Of a DNA stretch of 64,000 nucleotides, positions 32,873 through 41,864 are shown piece after piece. The stretch's first letter is position 1. Each line of letters starts with the position of its first letter. The stretch spans positions 1 through 64,000 of the forward strand of contig JAHENZ010000222.1 in NCBI GenBank assembly GCA_018609755.1, in the 5' to 3' direction. Origin of the DNA: Salinivenus sp. GTDB lineage: Bacteria > Bacteroidota > Rhodothermia > Rhodothermales > Salinibacteraceae. A model generated the notes under the pieces. The model did no database searches. It worked only from the letters and a program-made list of their open reading frames with translations, and was not told the origin of the DNA. Position numbers and translations under genes: made by a program.

Positions 32873-35392
32873 TCATCTTCCTCCCCCGCCCTGCCCCAGC
32901 GAGAACTGAAACGTCCAACTTGGAGTCCCTCCTCCCCCTTGAAGCGGCCTGAATTGATCAAAGTTGTATCCGTAGTTGAACTCAAGCATCCCGACGATCG
33001 GCAGGAACAGCTTTACGCCGACGCCCGCTGAGCGGTACAGGTTCGACGGGTTGTAGGTGTCGAGGCCGCCCCACGCCCCCACCGCGTCGAGAAAGAGGTA
33101 CGGGCGGGCCTGAAGCTGCTGGGATTCTACGGCCATCCACCGAAACTCGGACGTGTACTTGTTCAGGATTTGCGCCCCTGCGGGCTCCAGCCCCCTATTC
33201 GGGCGCTGGGTCTTCGGCCCGATCACCCCGCGCGGATACCCCCGCATGTAGATCGGCTCGGTTCCAAAGTTTCGGCCCTGGTAGTCAAAGGCCGTCCCTC
33301 CGACCTCGAACTTCTCGTATTCAACGTTCTCCCCCGTAATCGACCCAATGTATCCGAAGTCCGTCCCCATTCCGAAGGAGAAGTTCTCTCCCAGCGGCAC
33401 GTTCCAGTTGGTCGTCAGTTTCCACTTGTGGTACTGTTCGAAGTCTCCCAGCGGCGGGGCTACCTCAACCGAGAGCCGCACGTTCGACCCCGAGCTGGGA
33501 AAGCGGGGATTGTCGAGCGAATTCCGAGTCAGGCTTTGCTGTACACTGATCGACTGGCTACGTCCCGTCGGGATACTGCCAAAAAGGCCCTCGCTCCGCC
33601 GGTTGTCGGCCTGGGTAGAGTCGACGACGTATCCTCGATTGTTATACAGGCGGTAGCTGACAGTCGTCCCCGTCTGAAACTTGTCGTCCGGCCAGCCGAG
33701 GCGCTGCCGCACGAAGAGGTTGGTCGACAGGTTCTGGAACAGCCCATTCTGCACCCTGGACCGCCGGCTCCTGTAAAACCCTCGCGTGTACTTCGAATAC
33801 GAGACGGACCCTCCAATGGGCGTGGGCCGCCCCCGAAACCACGGCTCCGTGAATGAGAGCGAGTAGTTCTGATAGTAGCGCCCGTTGGTACGCACGTTTA
33901 CCGACAGCTTCTGGCCGTCGCCGGAGGGGAGGGGGCGCCACGCGCTGCCGTCAAAGAGCTTCTGAGCCGAGAAGTTGTTGAACTGGAATCCGAGCTGGAG
34001 TACGATGCCGAACTGCCCAAAGGTGCCAGAGAGTTCCAACTGGTCGCTCCCTACCTCCTTCACATCGTAGGTCAGGTTCGCCTTCTTCTCCTCCTCGTCG
34101 ACACTGACCGACGGTCCCCCCTTCAGCGACTGCTTGCTGAAGTAGCTGAGCTGGCTCAGCCGTCGAATCGACTCCTGAATGGCGCTCCGGCTGAAGCGCT
34201 CGCCCGGCACCGTGTAGAGCTCCCGCCGGATGACGTAGTCGTTGGTTTTGGTATTACCACTAATTTGGATGTCGCCGAACTCGTACACGTCCCCTTCCCG
34301 GACATCAAAGGTGATGGCAAGGGAGTCCTCGGCGGTCACCTGCACGGTCGGCTGTACGTTGGCCCGCATGTAGCCGCGGTCCATGTATAGGCCCATCACG
34401 TCGGTGCCCTTCCGGTTTCCGCGGAGATTTTTCTCCATCGCCACGGCATTGTAGACTTCTCCCTTCCGAAGACCAAGGCGATTGGTGAGCGTCTGGTCCG
34501 AAAAGACGGTGTTCCCCTCCCAGTCCACCTCACTCACGTAGTACTGGTTCCCCTCCCGCACCGTCACGTCAATGCCAATGCCCTCGTCGCTGACGTAGTA
34601 GACGGAGTCGGAGACGATCTGCGCGTCGTAGTACCCGTGCTCGCGGTAGTGATCGATCACCTTCTGGAGGTCCTCTTCAAACGCGTCCTCCATAAACTTC
34701 TCCCCTTTCCAGAACCGCCACCAGCGGTTTTCCCTCGTCTTCTCCATCGCCCCCCGCAGATCTCCGTCGTCAAAGCGCTCGTTTCCAGAAAATTGGATCC
34801 GCTCGACCTCAACCTCTTGTTTCCGGTCCACCTCAAAGGCAAGGACGACGTTGCCCGTTTCTCGCGTCGTCTTGTCCACCGTGACTTCCGTCCGCCGATA
34901 GCCCTTGTCGCTGTAAAAGTCCCTGATAATTTGCTTCGTGCGCTCCACATCCGAGGGGCGCACAGGCTGGCCCTGGATGAGGGGGATCTTTTCCTTGAGG
35001 TCGTCCTCGTGCCGCCCCTTGATGCCGTTCATCGTGTAGTTCACGAGGGTCGGCTCCGGCGTGACCTCAATCACGAGGTCGATTCGGTTTCCACTCTGGT
35101 TTTCTCGGTAAATGGCCACGTCGGAGAACATGCCGACCTCATAGATCGACCGAATGGCCTCTGCGACCGTGTCGCCCGAGGGGAGGGTAATGGTCTGCCC
35201 CGTAGACAGGCCACTGGACTGAATCACGAACTGCCGGGTCCGCTGATTCTCAACCCCCTCGACCCGAATGTTCTTAATCATGTAACTGGGCGGCCCGCTC
35301 ATTCCCCCCGCCGCTCCCCCCGGCGTTTGGGCAAACAGGGGCATCCCGCCCACAAACAAAGCAAGTAGGAAAACCGAAAGCGTTGAGCGCAT
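32873..35392 (-). CDS. bamA: Outer-membrane protein assembly factor BamA
   Basis: This 839-residue protein inserts beta-barrel proteins into the outer membrane. After a signal peptide (LSVFLLALFVGGMPLFA) come repeated POTRA-type segments such as IRVEGVENQRTRQFV, RIQFSGNERFDDGDLRGA and IQISGNTKTNDYVIRREL. The Omp85 barrel follows, with the RGYPRG loop and a C-terminal strand ending WTFQFSLGQ. ATG 35392 begins a good signal peptide; the frame is open to 35440. It heads the bamA-ompH-ompH group. Confidence 0.95.
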   Translation of the reverse strand: MRSTLSVFLLALFVGGMPLFAQTPGGAAGGMSGPPSYMIKNIRVEGVENQRTRQFVIQSSGLSTGQTITLPSGDTVAEAIRSIYEVGMFSDVAIYRENQSGNRIDLVIEVTPEPTLVNYTMNGIKGRHEDDLKEKIPLIQGQPVRPSDVERTKQIIRDFYSDKGYRRTEVTVDKTTRETGNVVLAFEVDRKQEVEVERIQFSGNERFDDGDLRGAMEKTRENRWWRFWKGEKFMEDAFEEDLQKVIDHYREHGYYDAQIVSDSVYYVSDEGIGIDVTVREGNQYYVSEVDWEGNTVFSDQTLTNRLGLRKGEVYNAVAMEKNLRGNRKGTDVMGLYMDRGYMRANVQPTVQVTAEDSLAITFDVREGDVYEFGDIQISGNTKTNDYVIRRELYTVPGERFSRSAIQESIRRLSQLSYFSKQSLKGGPSVSVDEEEKKANLTYDVKEVGSDQLELSGTFGQFGIVLQLGFQFNNFSAQKLFDGSAWRPLPSGDGQKLSVNVRTNGRYYQNYSLSFTEPWFRGRPTPIGGSVSYSKYTRGFYRSRRSRVQNGLFQNLSTNLFVRQRLGWPDDKFQTGTTVSYRLYNNRGYVVDSTQADNRRSEGLFGSIPTGRSQSISVQQSLTRNSLDNPRFPSSGSNVRLSVEVAPPLGDFEQYHKWKLTTNWNVPLGENFSFGMGTDFGYIGSITGENVEYEKFEVGGTAFDYQGRNFGTEPIYMRGYPRGVIGPKTQRPNRGLEPAGAQILNKYTSEFRWMAVESQQLQARPYLFLDAVGAWGGLDTYNPSNLYRSAGVGVKLFLPIVGMLEFNYGYNFDQFRPLQGGGGTPSWTFQFSLGQGGGGR

Positions 35393-35716
35393 ACCGATGG
35401 ACCACTTGGTGAAGAATCTCGCAGCAGACGCTTCGGACACGCGAATGCTCGGCTAAAACTGCCCCCGGAACGGGCAGTTTCACGTTCGCCTGGACGATCA
35501 CGAGCATAACGGAGCTTCCCCGAGAATTATTCTCCGGTCGCCCATTCAATCGAGCCTGGAATCGTGAAATCTCCCCAAAGCACGTTCAAAACGCGATCGT
35601 TTATCCTTCGATGATGCCCGAGAGTCCCCGTCAGAATCAGAGACATACAGACCGCCGATCGGGAAGAACGGGACTCGCCGCTCCCTCGTGCTTCCGTCGA
35701 ACGGCGAAGACCGGCG

Positions 35717-36538
35717 TTACGCGTCATTCGGGACTTCTTCGTAGGCCGCCTGGGCAACACGACCGAAGCGACGGTCGCGGTCCTGATAGCTGCGCAGGGC
35801 GTCGTAGAGCTGCTCGCGCCGGAAATCTGGCCAGTAGTCGTCGGTGATAAAGAGCTCGGTATAGGCGCATTGCCAGAGCAAGAAATTGGAGAGCCGGTAC
35901 TCGCCTCCCGTGCGAATGAGAAGATCCGGGTCCGGCAGTTCCGCCGTATCGAGCTGCGTGTCGATCAGCGACTCGTCAATGTCGCCGGGTTGAATGTCGC
36001 CTTGCTGCACGCGCTCGGCGAGGGCCTGCATCGCCTGGACGATTTCGGTGCGGCCACTGTAGGACAGGGCAAGCGTGAGGGTCATCCGGTCGTTGTCCGC
36101 CGTATCGGCCTTCGTCTGGTCGAGGGCGTCCTGGCACGAGGAGGGCAACTCCGAAAGATCCCCAATCGTACGCAGTCGGATGTTATTCTCCATCAGGGTG
36201 GCCCGCTCTTCCTGAATCGTATGGATGAGCAGCTCCATGAGGGCGTTCACCTCGGCGTCGGGCCGCTCCCAGTTTTCAGTACTGAAGGTGTAGAGCGTGA
36301 GGTAGTCGATTCCGATTTCTGCGCAGGCCTCCGTCACCTCACGGACGGAGGTCACCCCCTCGTGGTGACCGCGGAACCGGGCCTTCTCCCGCCGCTGGGC
36401 CCAACGGCCATTGCCGTCCATGATGCAAGCGATGTGGGTCGGGAGCTCTCCGCGGTCCTTCAGCGCGCGTTGCTGCTGTTCGTCGGACGGGGAGGTTCCG
36501 TTGGATGACCCATTCGAGGGGTGTCGGGAAGAGTCCAT
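35717..36538 (-). CDS. uppS: Undecaprenyl diphosphate synthase
   Basis: This 273-residue cis-prenyltransferase builds C55 lipid carrier for peptidoglycan and exopolysaccharide. IACIMDGNGRWAQRR carries the catalytic Asp, followed by GHHEGVTSVREV, LTLYTFSTENWERP and the C-terminal DLLIRTGGEYRLSNFLLWQ. An N-terminal Ser/Gln-rich extension of about 30 residues is unusual but the core is complete. It supplies the carrier used by WbaP encoded at 17.8 kb. Confidence 0.95.
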   Translation of the reverse strand: MDSSRHPSNGSSNGTSPSDEQQQRALKDRGELPTHIACIMDGNGRWAQRREKARFRGHHEGVTSVREVTEACAEIGIDYLTLYTFSTENWERPDAEVNALMELLIHTIQEERATLMENNIRLRTIGDLSELPSSCQDALDQTKADTADNDRMTLTLALSYSGRTEIVQAMQALAERVQQGDIQPGDIDESLIDTQLDTAELPDPDLLIRTGGEYRLSNFLLWQCAYTELFITDDYWPDFRREQLYDALRSYQDRDRRFGRVAQAAYEEVPNDA

Positions 36539-36854
36539 AGCGTGTGTGGATCCGACCAGGCAAAGACGAGTGAGGAGCGCAAGTACCGGGGGCCTCCCGG
36601 CACCGTACGCCCTCCGAATTCCAAATGTGGGAGGGCGCCGTTGGAGACGTTCCGGCGAACCAATGGGAACAGCGCAATCCCGAACCGGCAACGGCCCCTA
36701 ACTTCTGACAACAATGTAACATACGAGCGTCCCCGGCCGAAGGTCAACGGCGGCGCGTGGACATTGCGTCAACACCCCGTTCTGCACCTCTCAGAACCGA
36801 TCCTTCGCAACAATTCATCTAGTGCCGTGTCAATGCTTATTCTTCCTGCGCCCT

Positions 36855-37019
36855 GCGATCTCAAAATCCAAGGCAGGTCGCTCCGAGCGAGCCAATCTGA
36901 GATTGGCATCGAGGAGCCTCCTTGAAGAGGGCTGCTCCGACTGGAAGATTTCTCGACGTAGGCAATCTCAGATTGCCATGCTCGAAATGACGTGCGCGGA
37001 TTTTGGATTTTGAGATCGC
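36855..37019. repeat. Nested palindromic element between rseP and uppS
   Basis: Perfect 17-bp outer arms GCGATCTCAAAATCCAA (36855-36871) and its complement (37003-37019) bound 165 bp. Inside lie two 17-bp near-palindromes, GCCAATCTGAGATTGGC (36891-36907) and GGCAATCTCAGATTGCC (36961-36977). Their 13-bp cores are exact inverted copies of each other. The whole could fold as one large nested hairpin or two small ones. No transposase or target duplication is seen; it is MITE-like or an RNA structure. Confidence 0.85.
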
Positions 37020-37050
37020 GCACACCCGCACAATCACAATTGACGCACCA

Positions 37051-38493
37051 CTAGAGCCGAAGGATGTCGTTGAAAATGAGAAAGGCCATGAAGCCGAGGA
37101 GGAGAATCATGCCCACCTGCTGGGCCACGAGTCGCACCCGCACCGATGGGCGGCGGCGCGTGACGGCCTCGTAGAGCAAGAACATCAACTGGCCACCGTC
37201 CAGCGCGGGAATCGGGAGGATGTTCATGATGGCAAGAGTCACGGAAAGAATCGCTACGAGGCGCCAAAACATGATAGCGCCTTGCTGGGCAGCCTCGCTC
37301 GTAACCTGCGCAATCATGACGGGGCCGCCCAGGCTCTCCCGGAAACTGTCCCGCCCGGTGATGACGCGCTTGAGCGTAACCACGATGTTGCGCGTGTTTT
37401 CCCATACCGACGTGGCGCCGGCCACCAGGGCTTCTCCGGGTCCGAAGGACACCTTCTTCACCCCAAGCTCGGAGTAGAGCATCTGCAGCGTCGTGGGATT
37501 CGATCGGGGTCCCACCACTCCGAGTACGTAGCGATCCTCTTCCTCAAGATGCATCGGCGATGCTGTAGCTTCGTACACGAGCCCGTTCTTCGTTTGCCGC
37601 ACCAGTACAGCGGGCCCGGCCGACGTGTCCGCAGTGGCGAGCGAGTCGGGCCGCCGCCAGCGAAAGGTCACCGGCTCGCTCCCTGCATCCTGAATGTATT
37701 TGCTCATCTCTTGCCAGAAGCGAACGGTGTCCCCATCGATGGCAATGATGCGGTCGCCGGTCTGAAGCCCGATCGAGTCGGCCGGAGATCCCTTCCGCAC
37801 GCCCCCGATGAGGGGGGGCTGGTACCCGAGCCCAAACCCCTGGTTGTTGTTCTGTGCACGGCTCAGCCGCGTGATAATGTTGGCCGGCCCCACGAGACGC
37901 TGCTCCTTTCCGTCCCGCCGGACAGTGAATGTGAGCGAGTCGGCGGCCACGAGCGCGGACGGATTGATCTGATCGAAGCGCTCGAACGCCCGGCCATTCA
38001 CCTCCAGAATCTTGTCGCCCGTCCGCAGGCCGATGTCGTGGGCCACCGACGCCTCTTCCACGTAAATCTGCTCCACATTCTGCGTCGGAATATAGGTATC
38101 GCCCTGCACCCACTGAATGCCGGAAAAGATGATGAGGCCGAGGATGACGTTGAACACGACGCCGGCACTGATGACGACGATGCGCTGCCACACCGGCTTC
38201 GCCCGAAATTCCCACGGGTCCGGCTCCTCTTCTACGTGGTCGGTATCGAGACTCTCGTCGATCATGCCGCTGATCTTCACGTATCCGCCCAACGGCGTGG
38301 CCCCGACGACGTACTCGGTATCGCCGTAGTGCCGCCCAAAGATCGTCGGCGGGAAGCCGATCGAGAAGCGCTCCACCCGCATCCCGAAGTACTTGGCCGT
38401 CAGGAAGTGGCCAAGCTCGTGAACGAACACCAGGATGGTGATCGCCACGAGAAACCACAGGGTGGACGAGAGGATGCTGATCAAGAGATCCAT
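37051..38493 (-). CDS. rseP: RIP-type site-2 metalloprotease
   Basis: This 480-residue intramembrane zinc protease has VFVHELGHFLTAKYFG in the first helix (HExxH), the GATPLGGYVKISGM loop and LPIPALDGGQ in the last helical region (the Asp ligand). Two PDZ-like domains lie between (IGLRTGDKILEVNGR and IGLQTGDRIIAIDGD). It cleaves anti-sigma factors and signal-peptide remnants. The anti-sigma-like protein at 2.3 kb is one conceivable substrate, by inference. It lies 71 bp after dxr. Confidence 0.95.
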   Translation of the reverse strand: MDLLISILSSTLWFLVAITILVFVHELGHFLTAKYFGMRVERFSIGFPPTIFGRHYGDTEYVVGATPLGGYVKISGMIDESLDTDHVEEEPDPWEFRAKPVWQRIVVISAGVVFNVILGLIIFSGIQWVQGDTYIPTQNVEQIYVEEASVAHDIGLRTGDKILEVNGRAFERFDQINPSALVAADSLTFTVRRDGKEQRLVGPANIITRLSRAQNNNQGFGLGYQPPLIGGVRKGSPADSIGLQTGDRIIAIDGDTVRFWQEMSKYIQDAGSEPVTFRWRRPDSLATADTSAGPAVLVRQTKNGLVYEATASPMHLEEEDRYVLGVVGPRSNPTTLQMLYSELGVKKVSFGPGEALVAGATSVWENTRNIVVTLKRVITGRDSFRESLGGPVMIAQVTSEAAQQGAIMFWRLVAILSVTLAIMNILPIPALDGGQLMFLLYEAVTRRRPSVRVRLVAQQVGMILLLGFMAFLIFNDILRL

Positions 38494-38564
38494 ACAGCGC
38501 AGGAACAGTCAAGGATGAAACGGGGTCGACAGTTCGCCCCAAATCCGACAGGAACAAGGACTCT

Positions 38565-39758
38565 TCAATTCGACGGTGCGGCGGCACGTTCCTCAACGCG
38601 GCGGCGCGCCTCCTCGTCCGCCGCCACGAGATCATCGAGAGCCGGCGATTCAACGACCGACATTCGACCGAGGGTCTGCTCGATGAGGCGCGGAATGCCC
38701 AGGAAGGAGATTTGTTCGTTGAGAAAAAGCCCCACCGCTGCTTCATTGGCGGCATTGAGAATAGCTGGGGCCGTGCCGCCCGCGTCGAGGGCGTCGTAGG
38801 CGAGGCGAAGACACGGGAATTTGCCGGTGTCGGGTCGCTCAAAGTCCAGGCGCGTGAGCTCGGCCCAGTCCAGCCGTTCGTGGGGAGCGGGCCAGCGGGC
38901 CGGATAGCTAAGCGCGTACTGGATGGGGACCTTCATGTCGGGTACCCCCAGCTCCGCCTTCACCGCCCCATCTGCAAATGCTACCATCGAGTGCACGATG
39001 GACTGCGGATGAACCAGCACCTGAATCTGCTCTACGTCGACGTCGAAGAGCCGCTGGGCCTCGATCACTTCCAACCCCTTGTTCATCATGGTGGCGGAAT
39101 CAATCGTGATCTTCGCGCCCATCGACCAATTCGGGTGGTCGAGCGCTTCCTCCACCGTGATGTCGTCAAACGTGTTCGCGTCGCGGGTGCGAAACGGCCC
39201 CCCGGACGCCGTGAGGATCAGATTCTCGACCGTTCGCTCCGACTCCCCCGCCAAACATTGAAAGATGGCCGAGTGTTCGCTGTCGACCGGCAGCAGATGA
39301 GCGTCGTGGTGGTCGAGCACGTCGTTGACGAGCGTCCCGCCCACGACCATCGTCTCCTTGTTGGCAAGGGCCACCGTATTTTCTGCTCGTAGCGCCTCCA
39401 GTACCGGCACGAGGCCCGCAAATCCGACGACGGCCGCCATCACCACGTCCACGTCGCTTCGGGTCGCCGCTGCACAGAGTCCGTCCTGTCCGACTGACAC
39501 CTCAACGTCCACGTTGGGGAGGAGCGTCCGAAACTCGTCTGCCCGCTCCTGCGCCCCCACCGCCACCATCTCAGGCCGAAACTCCCGCACCTGCTCAGCG
39601 AGCAATTCCACGTTGCCGTCACAGGTCAGCGCTCGGACGTCGAACCGATCCGGAAAAAGGCGGACCACCTCCAGTGTTTGGGTCCCAATGGACCCGGTGG
39701 CCCCGAGGACCGCGAGGCCGCGAGGGGTCTCCGACGACGGGAACGTGAAGTCAGACAT
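38565..39758 (-). CDS. dxr: 1-deoxy-D-xylulose 5-phosphate reductoisomerase
   Basis: This 397-residue enzyme makes 2-C-methyl-D-erythritol 4-phosphate with NADPH in the MEP isoprenoid pathway. The start LAVLGATGSIGTQTLEVVR is the NADPH loop, LPVDSEHSAIFQCL carries metal ligands, and IDSATMMNKGLEVIEA is strongly conserved. Its product feeds UppS nearby. The genes dxr, rseP, uppS and bamA run in the same direction. Confidence 0.96.
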   Translation of the reverse strand: MSDFTFPSSETPRGLAVLGATGSIGTQTLEVVRLFPDRFDVRALTCDGNVELLAEQVREFRPEMVAVGAQERADEFRTLLPNVDVEVSVGQDGLCAAATRSDVDVVMAAVVGFAGLVPVLEALRAENTVALANKETMVVGGTLVNDVLDHHDAHLLPVDSEHSAIFQCLAGESERTVENLILTASGGPFRTRDANTFDDITVEEALDHPNWSMGAKITIDSATMMNKGLEVIEAQRLFDVDVEQIQVLVHPQSIVHSMVAFADGAVKAELGVPDMKVPIQYALSYPARWPAPHERLDWAELTRLDFERPDTGKFPCLRLAYDALDAGGTAPAILNAANEAAVGLFLNEQISFLGIPRLIEQTLGRMSVVESPALDDLVAADEEARRRVEERAAAPSN

Positions 39759-39947
39759 GAACGGACCAGCTTGTCAACAGCAACAACGAACCGTTTTTCT
39801 ACTCACGAGGATGGCTCCAATTCCGACTGCCTGGAAACGCGACCCTCTGATGCTTCGTACGGAGCCTATCCAATGTGATTCCCGCCACTCCTTCCCTGCG
39901 GGGCTCGATTGGATTTCTGACGGCGATTTTTTCTATCAGACGTTCCT

Positions 39948-41840
39948 GTGGTGCAGAACCTGGGTCTCTTTTCCATTTTTTCCAGCGTGGCCTCGTCCCT
40001 CCCGCGGTACGGGATGGCTCTCCTTCTCGTCCTGCTCGTCGCCGGTCCCGTCAGTGATGCCGTACACGCCCAAGCACAGGACAGCACACAGCTCCGACAG
40101 TTCCGCAGGGCGGACGCGCACCTGCGAGCGGACGAGTACGAAGAGGCCATCGGGATCCTCGAATCGCTCTACGACCAGTCGCCGGACAATGCATCGTTCT
40201 ACCGGAAACTGAAAGACGCCTACGAGAGCGTCAAGCGCTACGACGACGCGATTGGACTCGTGGAGGATCGGATCGCGGACAATCCCTCGCCCCACCTTAT
40301 TGCGGAAAAGGGGCGGTTGCTACACCAAAAGGGGGACGAGCAGGCCGCCGAGCAGGCGTGGATGCAGGCCATTGAAAGTGCCCCCCACCGGGCCTCCACG
40401 TATCGCATCGTCTACCAGTCCCTCGTCGACGTAAGACGCTTTCGGCGCGCCATTGAGGTGTTGCGGCAGGCCCGCGACCGGCTCGACGATGACACGCTGT
40501 TTCGAACGGAGCTCGCCTACCTCTACGGCCTGGACGGCCAGCATGGGGAGGCGATGAAGGAATACGTCGCACTCCTTTCTAAGTCCCCCGACCGCCTGGC
40601 CCTCGTGCGCAACCGGCTGCAGACGTTCGTCGAGCAGGGAGAAGGCATCCAATCAAGTGTGAAGGTGCTAAAGGGAGCCGTGGAGGAAAATCCGCTGAAT
40701 CCCGCCTTCCGCGAGCTCCTGGCCTGGCTCTACATGAACGAGGACAATTACGCGGCCGCGTACGACGTGTACCGCGCGCTCGACCGCCTCCAGCAACAGC
40801 AAGGACAATCGCTCATTCGCTTTGCCCGAAAGGCTGCGGACGCTGACGCGTTCGAGGTGGCCACTACGGCCTTTGAGGCCATTCTGGAGCGCCATCCGGA
40901 CGCCTCCGTCGCCCCGGACGCCCAAAAGGCCCTCGGGACCACCTACGAGCGATGGGCAGAATCGAGTGGCGACAGCGCCTCGCCCGATTCCAGTGCCCGC
41001 TACGATGCCGCCCGCTCCGCCTACGAGACGTTCCTGGAAACGTATCCGAACCACGACGCCTATCCTTCGGTGCTGGCCAAACTCGGAAAGCTCCAATTGG
41101 ACGTCTACCGAAATCTGGATGCGGCTCAGCGCACGCTCGAGGAAGTCGTGTCTTCCTACACCGACCGCGAGGCCGCGAACGAGGCCCAATACGACCTTGG
41201 CCGTATTGCCCTGCTGCGCAGCGACTTCGATCGGGCACGACTCCTCTTTTCGCGGCTCGCCAAGCAGTTGCGGAGCGGCGAGCTCGCCGATCGGGCCCGC
41301 TTTGAGCTGGCGCTTCTTCAGTACTACCAGGGCTCGTTTGAGGCCGCCCGCACGCAGGCCAAGGCCACGAGCGCCAATACGTCGGCGGACGTGACCAACG
41401 ACGCCATCGACCTCAGCGTTCTCATCCAGGAAAACAAAGGCCCGGACTCGCTGAACACCCCGTTGCGTGAGTACGCCAAGGCCCAGCTCTCCCTTCGCCA
41501 GCACCAGTACCAGGAGGCCGCCGCCCGGCTCGACTCGCTCCTCCAAACCTACGGCCGCCACTCCCTGGCCGACGACGCCCGCTTCCGCCGGGCCGAAGTC
41601 GCACTTGCACAGGGCGACACGGCCGCTGCCGTGCAGCACTACCGCACGCTTCCGCAGCGGCACCCTCGCAGCGCCTTCGCCGATCGGAGCCTCTTTCGCC
41701 TCGGCAAACTCCATGAGGCCCAGGGCAAAACAGAAAAGGCTGCCGCCCTCTATAACCGCCTGCTCACCAAGTATCCGAGCTCGCTACTTGCGAGCGACGT
41801 GCGCACCCGCCTTCGGGCCCTACGCCGCCCGCAGAGCTGA
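39948..41840 (+). CDS. Secreted TPR-repeat protein
   Basis: This 630-residue protein has a signal peptide (GMALLLVLLVAGPVSDAVHA, cleavage before QAQDS) and then TPR-like helix pairs through most of its length, for example EAIGILESLYDQSPDN and AALYNRLLTKYPSSLL. Tandem TPRs mediate protein-protein contact. Similar lipoprotein or periplasmic TPR proteins in this phylum assist outer-membrane or gliding complexes, but function here is unknown. The track-long frame starts at GTG 39948; ATG 40014 would keep the hydrophobic core but no basic residue before it. The next gene starts 24 bp later. Confidence 0.8.
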   Translation: MVQNLGLFSIFSSVASSLPRYGMALLLVLLVAGPVSDAVHAQAQDSTQLRQFRRADAHLRADEYEEAIGILESLYDQSPDNASFYRKLKDAYESVKRYDDAIGLVEDRIADNPSPHLIAEKGRLLHQKGDEQAAEQAWMQAIESAPHRASTYRIVYQSLVDVRRFRRAIEVLRQARDRLDDDTLFRTELAYLYGLDGQHGEAMKEYVALLSKSPDRLALVRNRLQTFVEQGEGIQSSVKVLKGAVEENPLNPAFRELLAWLYMNEDNYAAAYDVYRALDRLQQQQGQSLIRFARKAADADAFEVATTAFEAILERHPDASVAPDAQKALGTTYERWAESSGDSASPDSSARYDAARSAYETFLETYPNHDAYPSVLAKLGKLQLDVYRNLDAAQRTLEEVVSSYTDREAANEAQYDLGRIALLRSDFDRARLLFSRLAKQLRSGELADRARFELALLQYYQGSFEAARTQAKATSANTSADVTNDAIDLSVLIQENKGPDSLNTPLREYAKAQLSLRQHQYQEAAARLDSLLQTYGRHSLADDARFRRAEVALAQGDTAAAVQHYRTLPQRHPRSAFADRSLFRLGKLHEAQGKTEKAAALYNRLLTKYPSSLLASDVRTRLRALRRPQS

Positions 41841-41864
41841 CCCTTCACCGATCCTCGACTGCCG

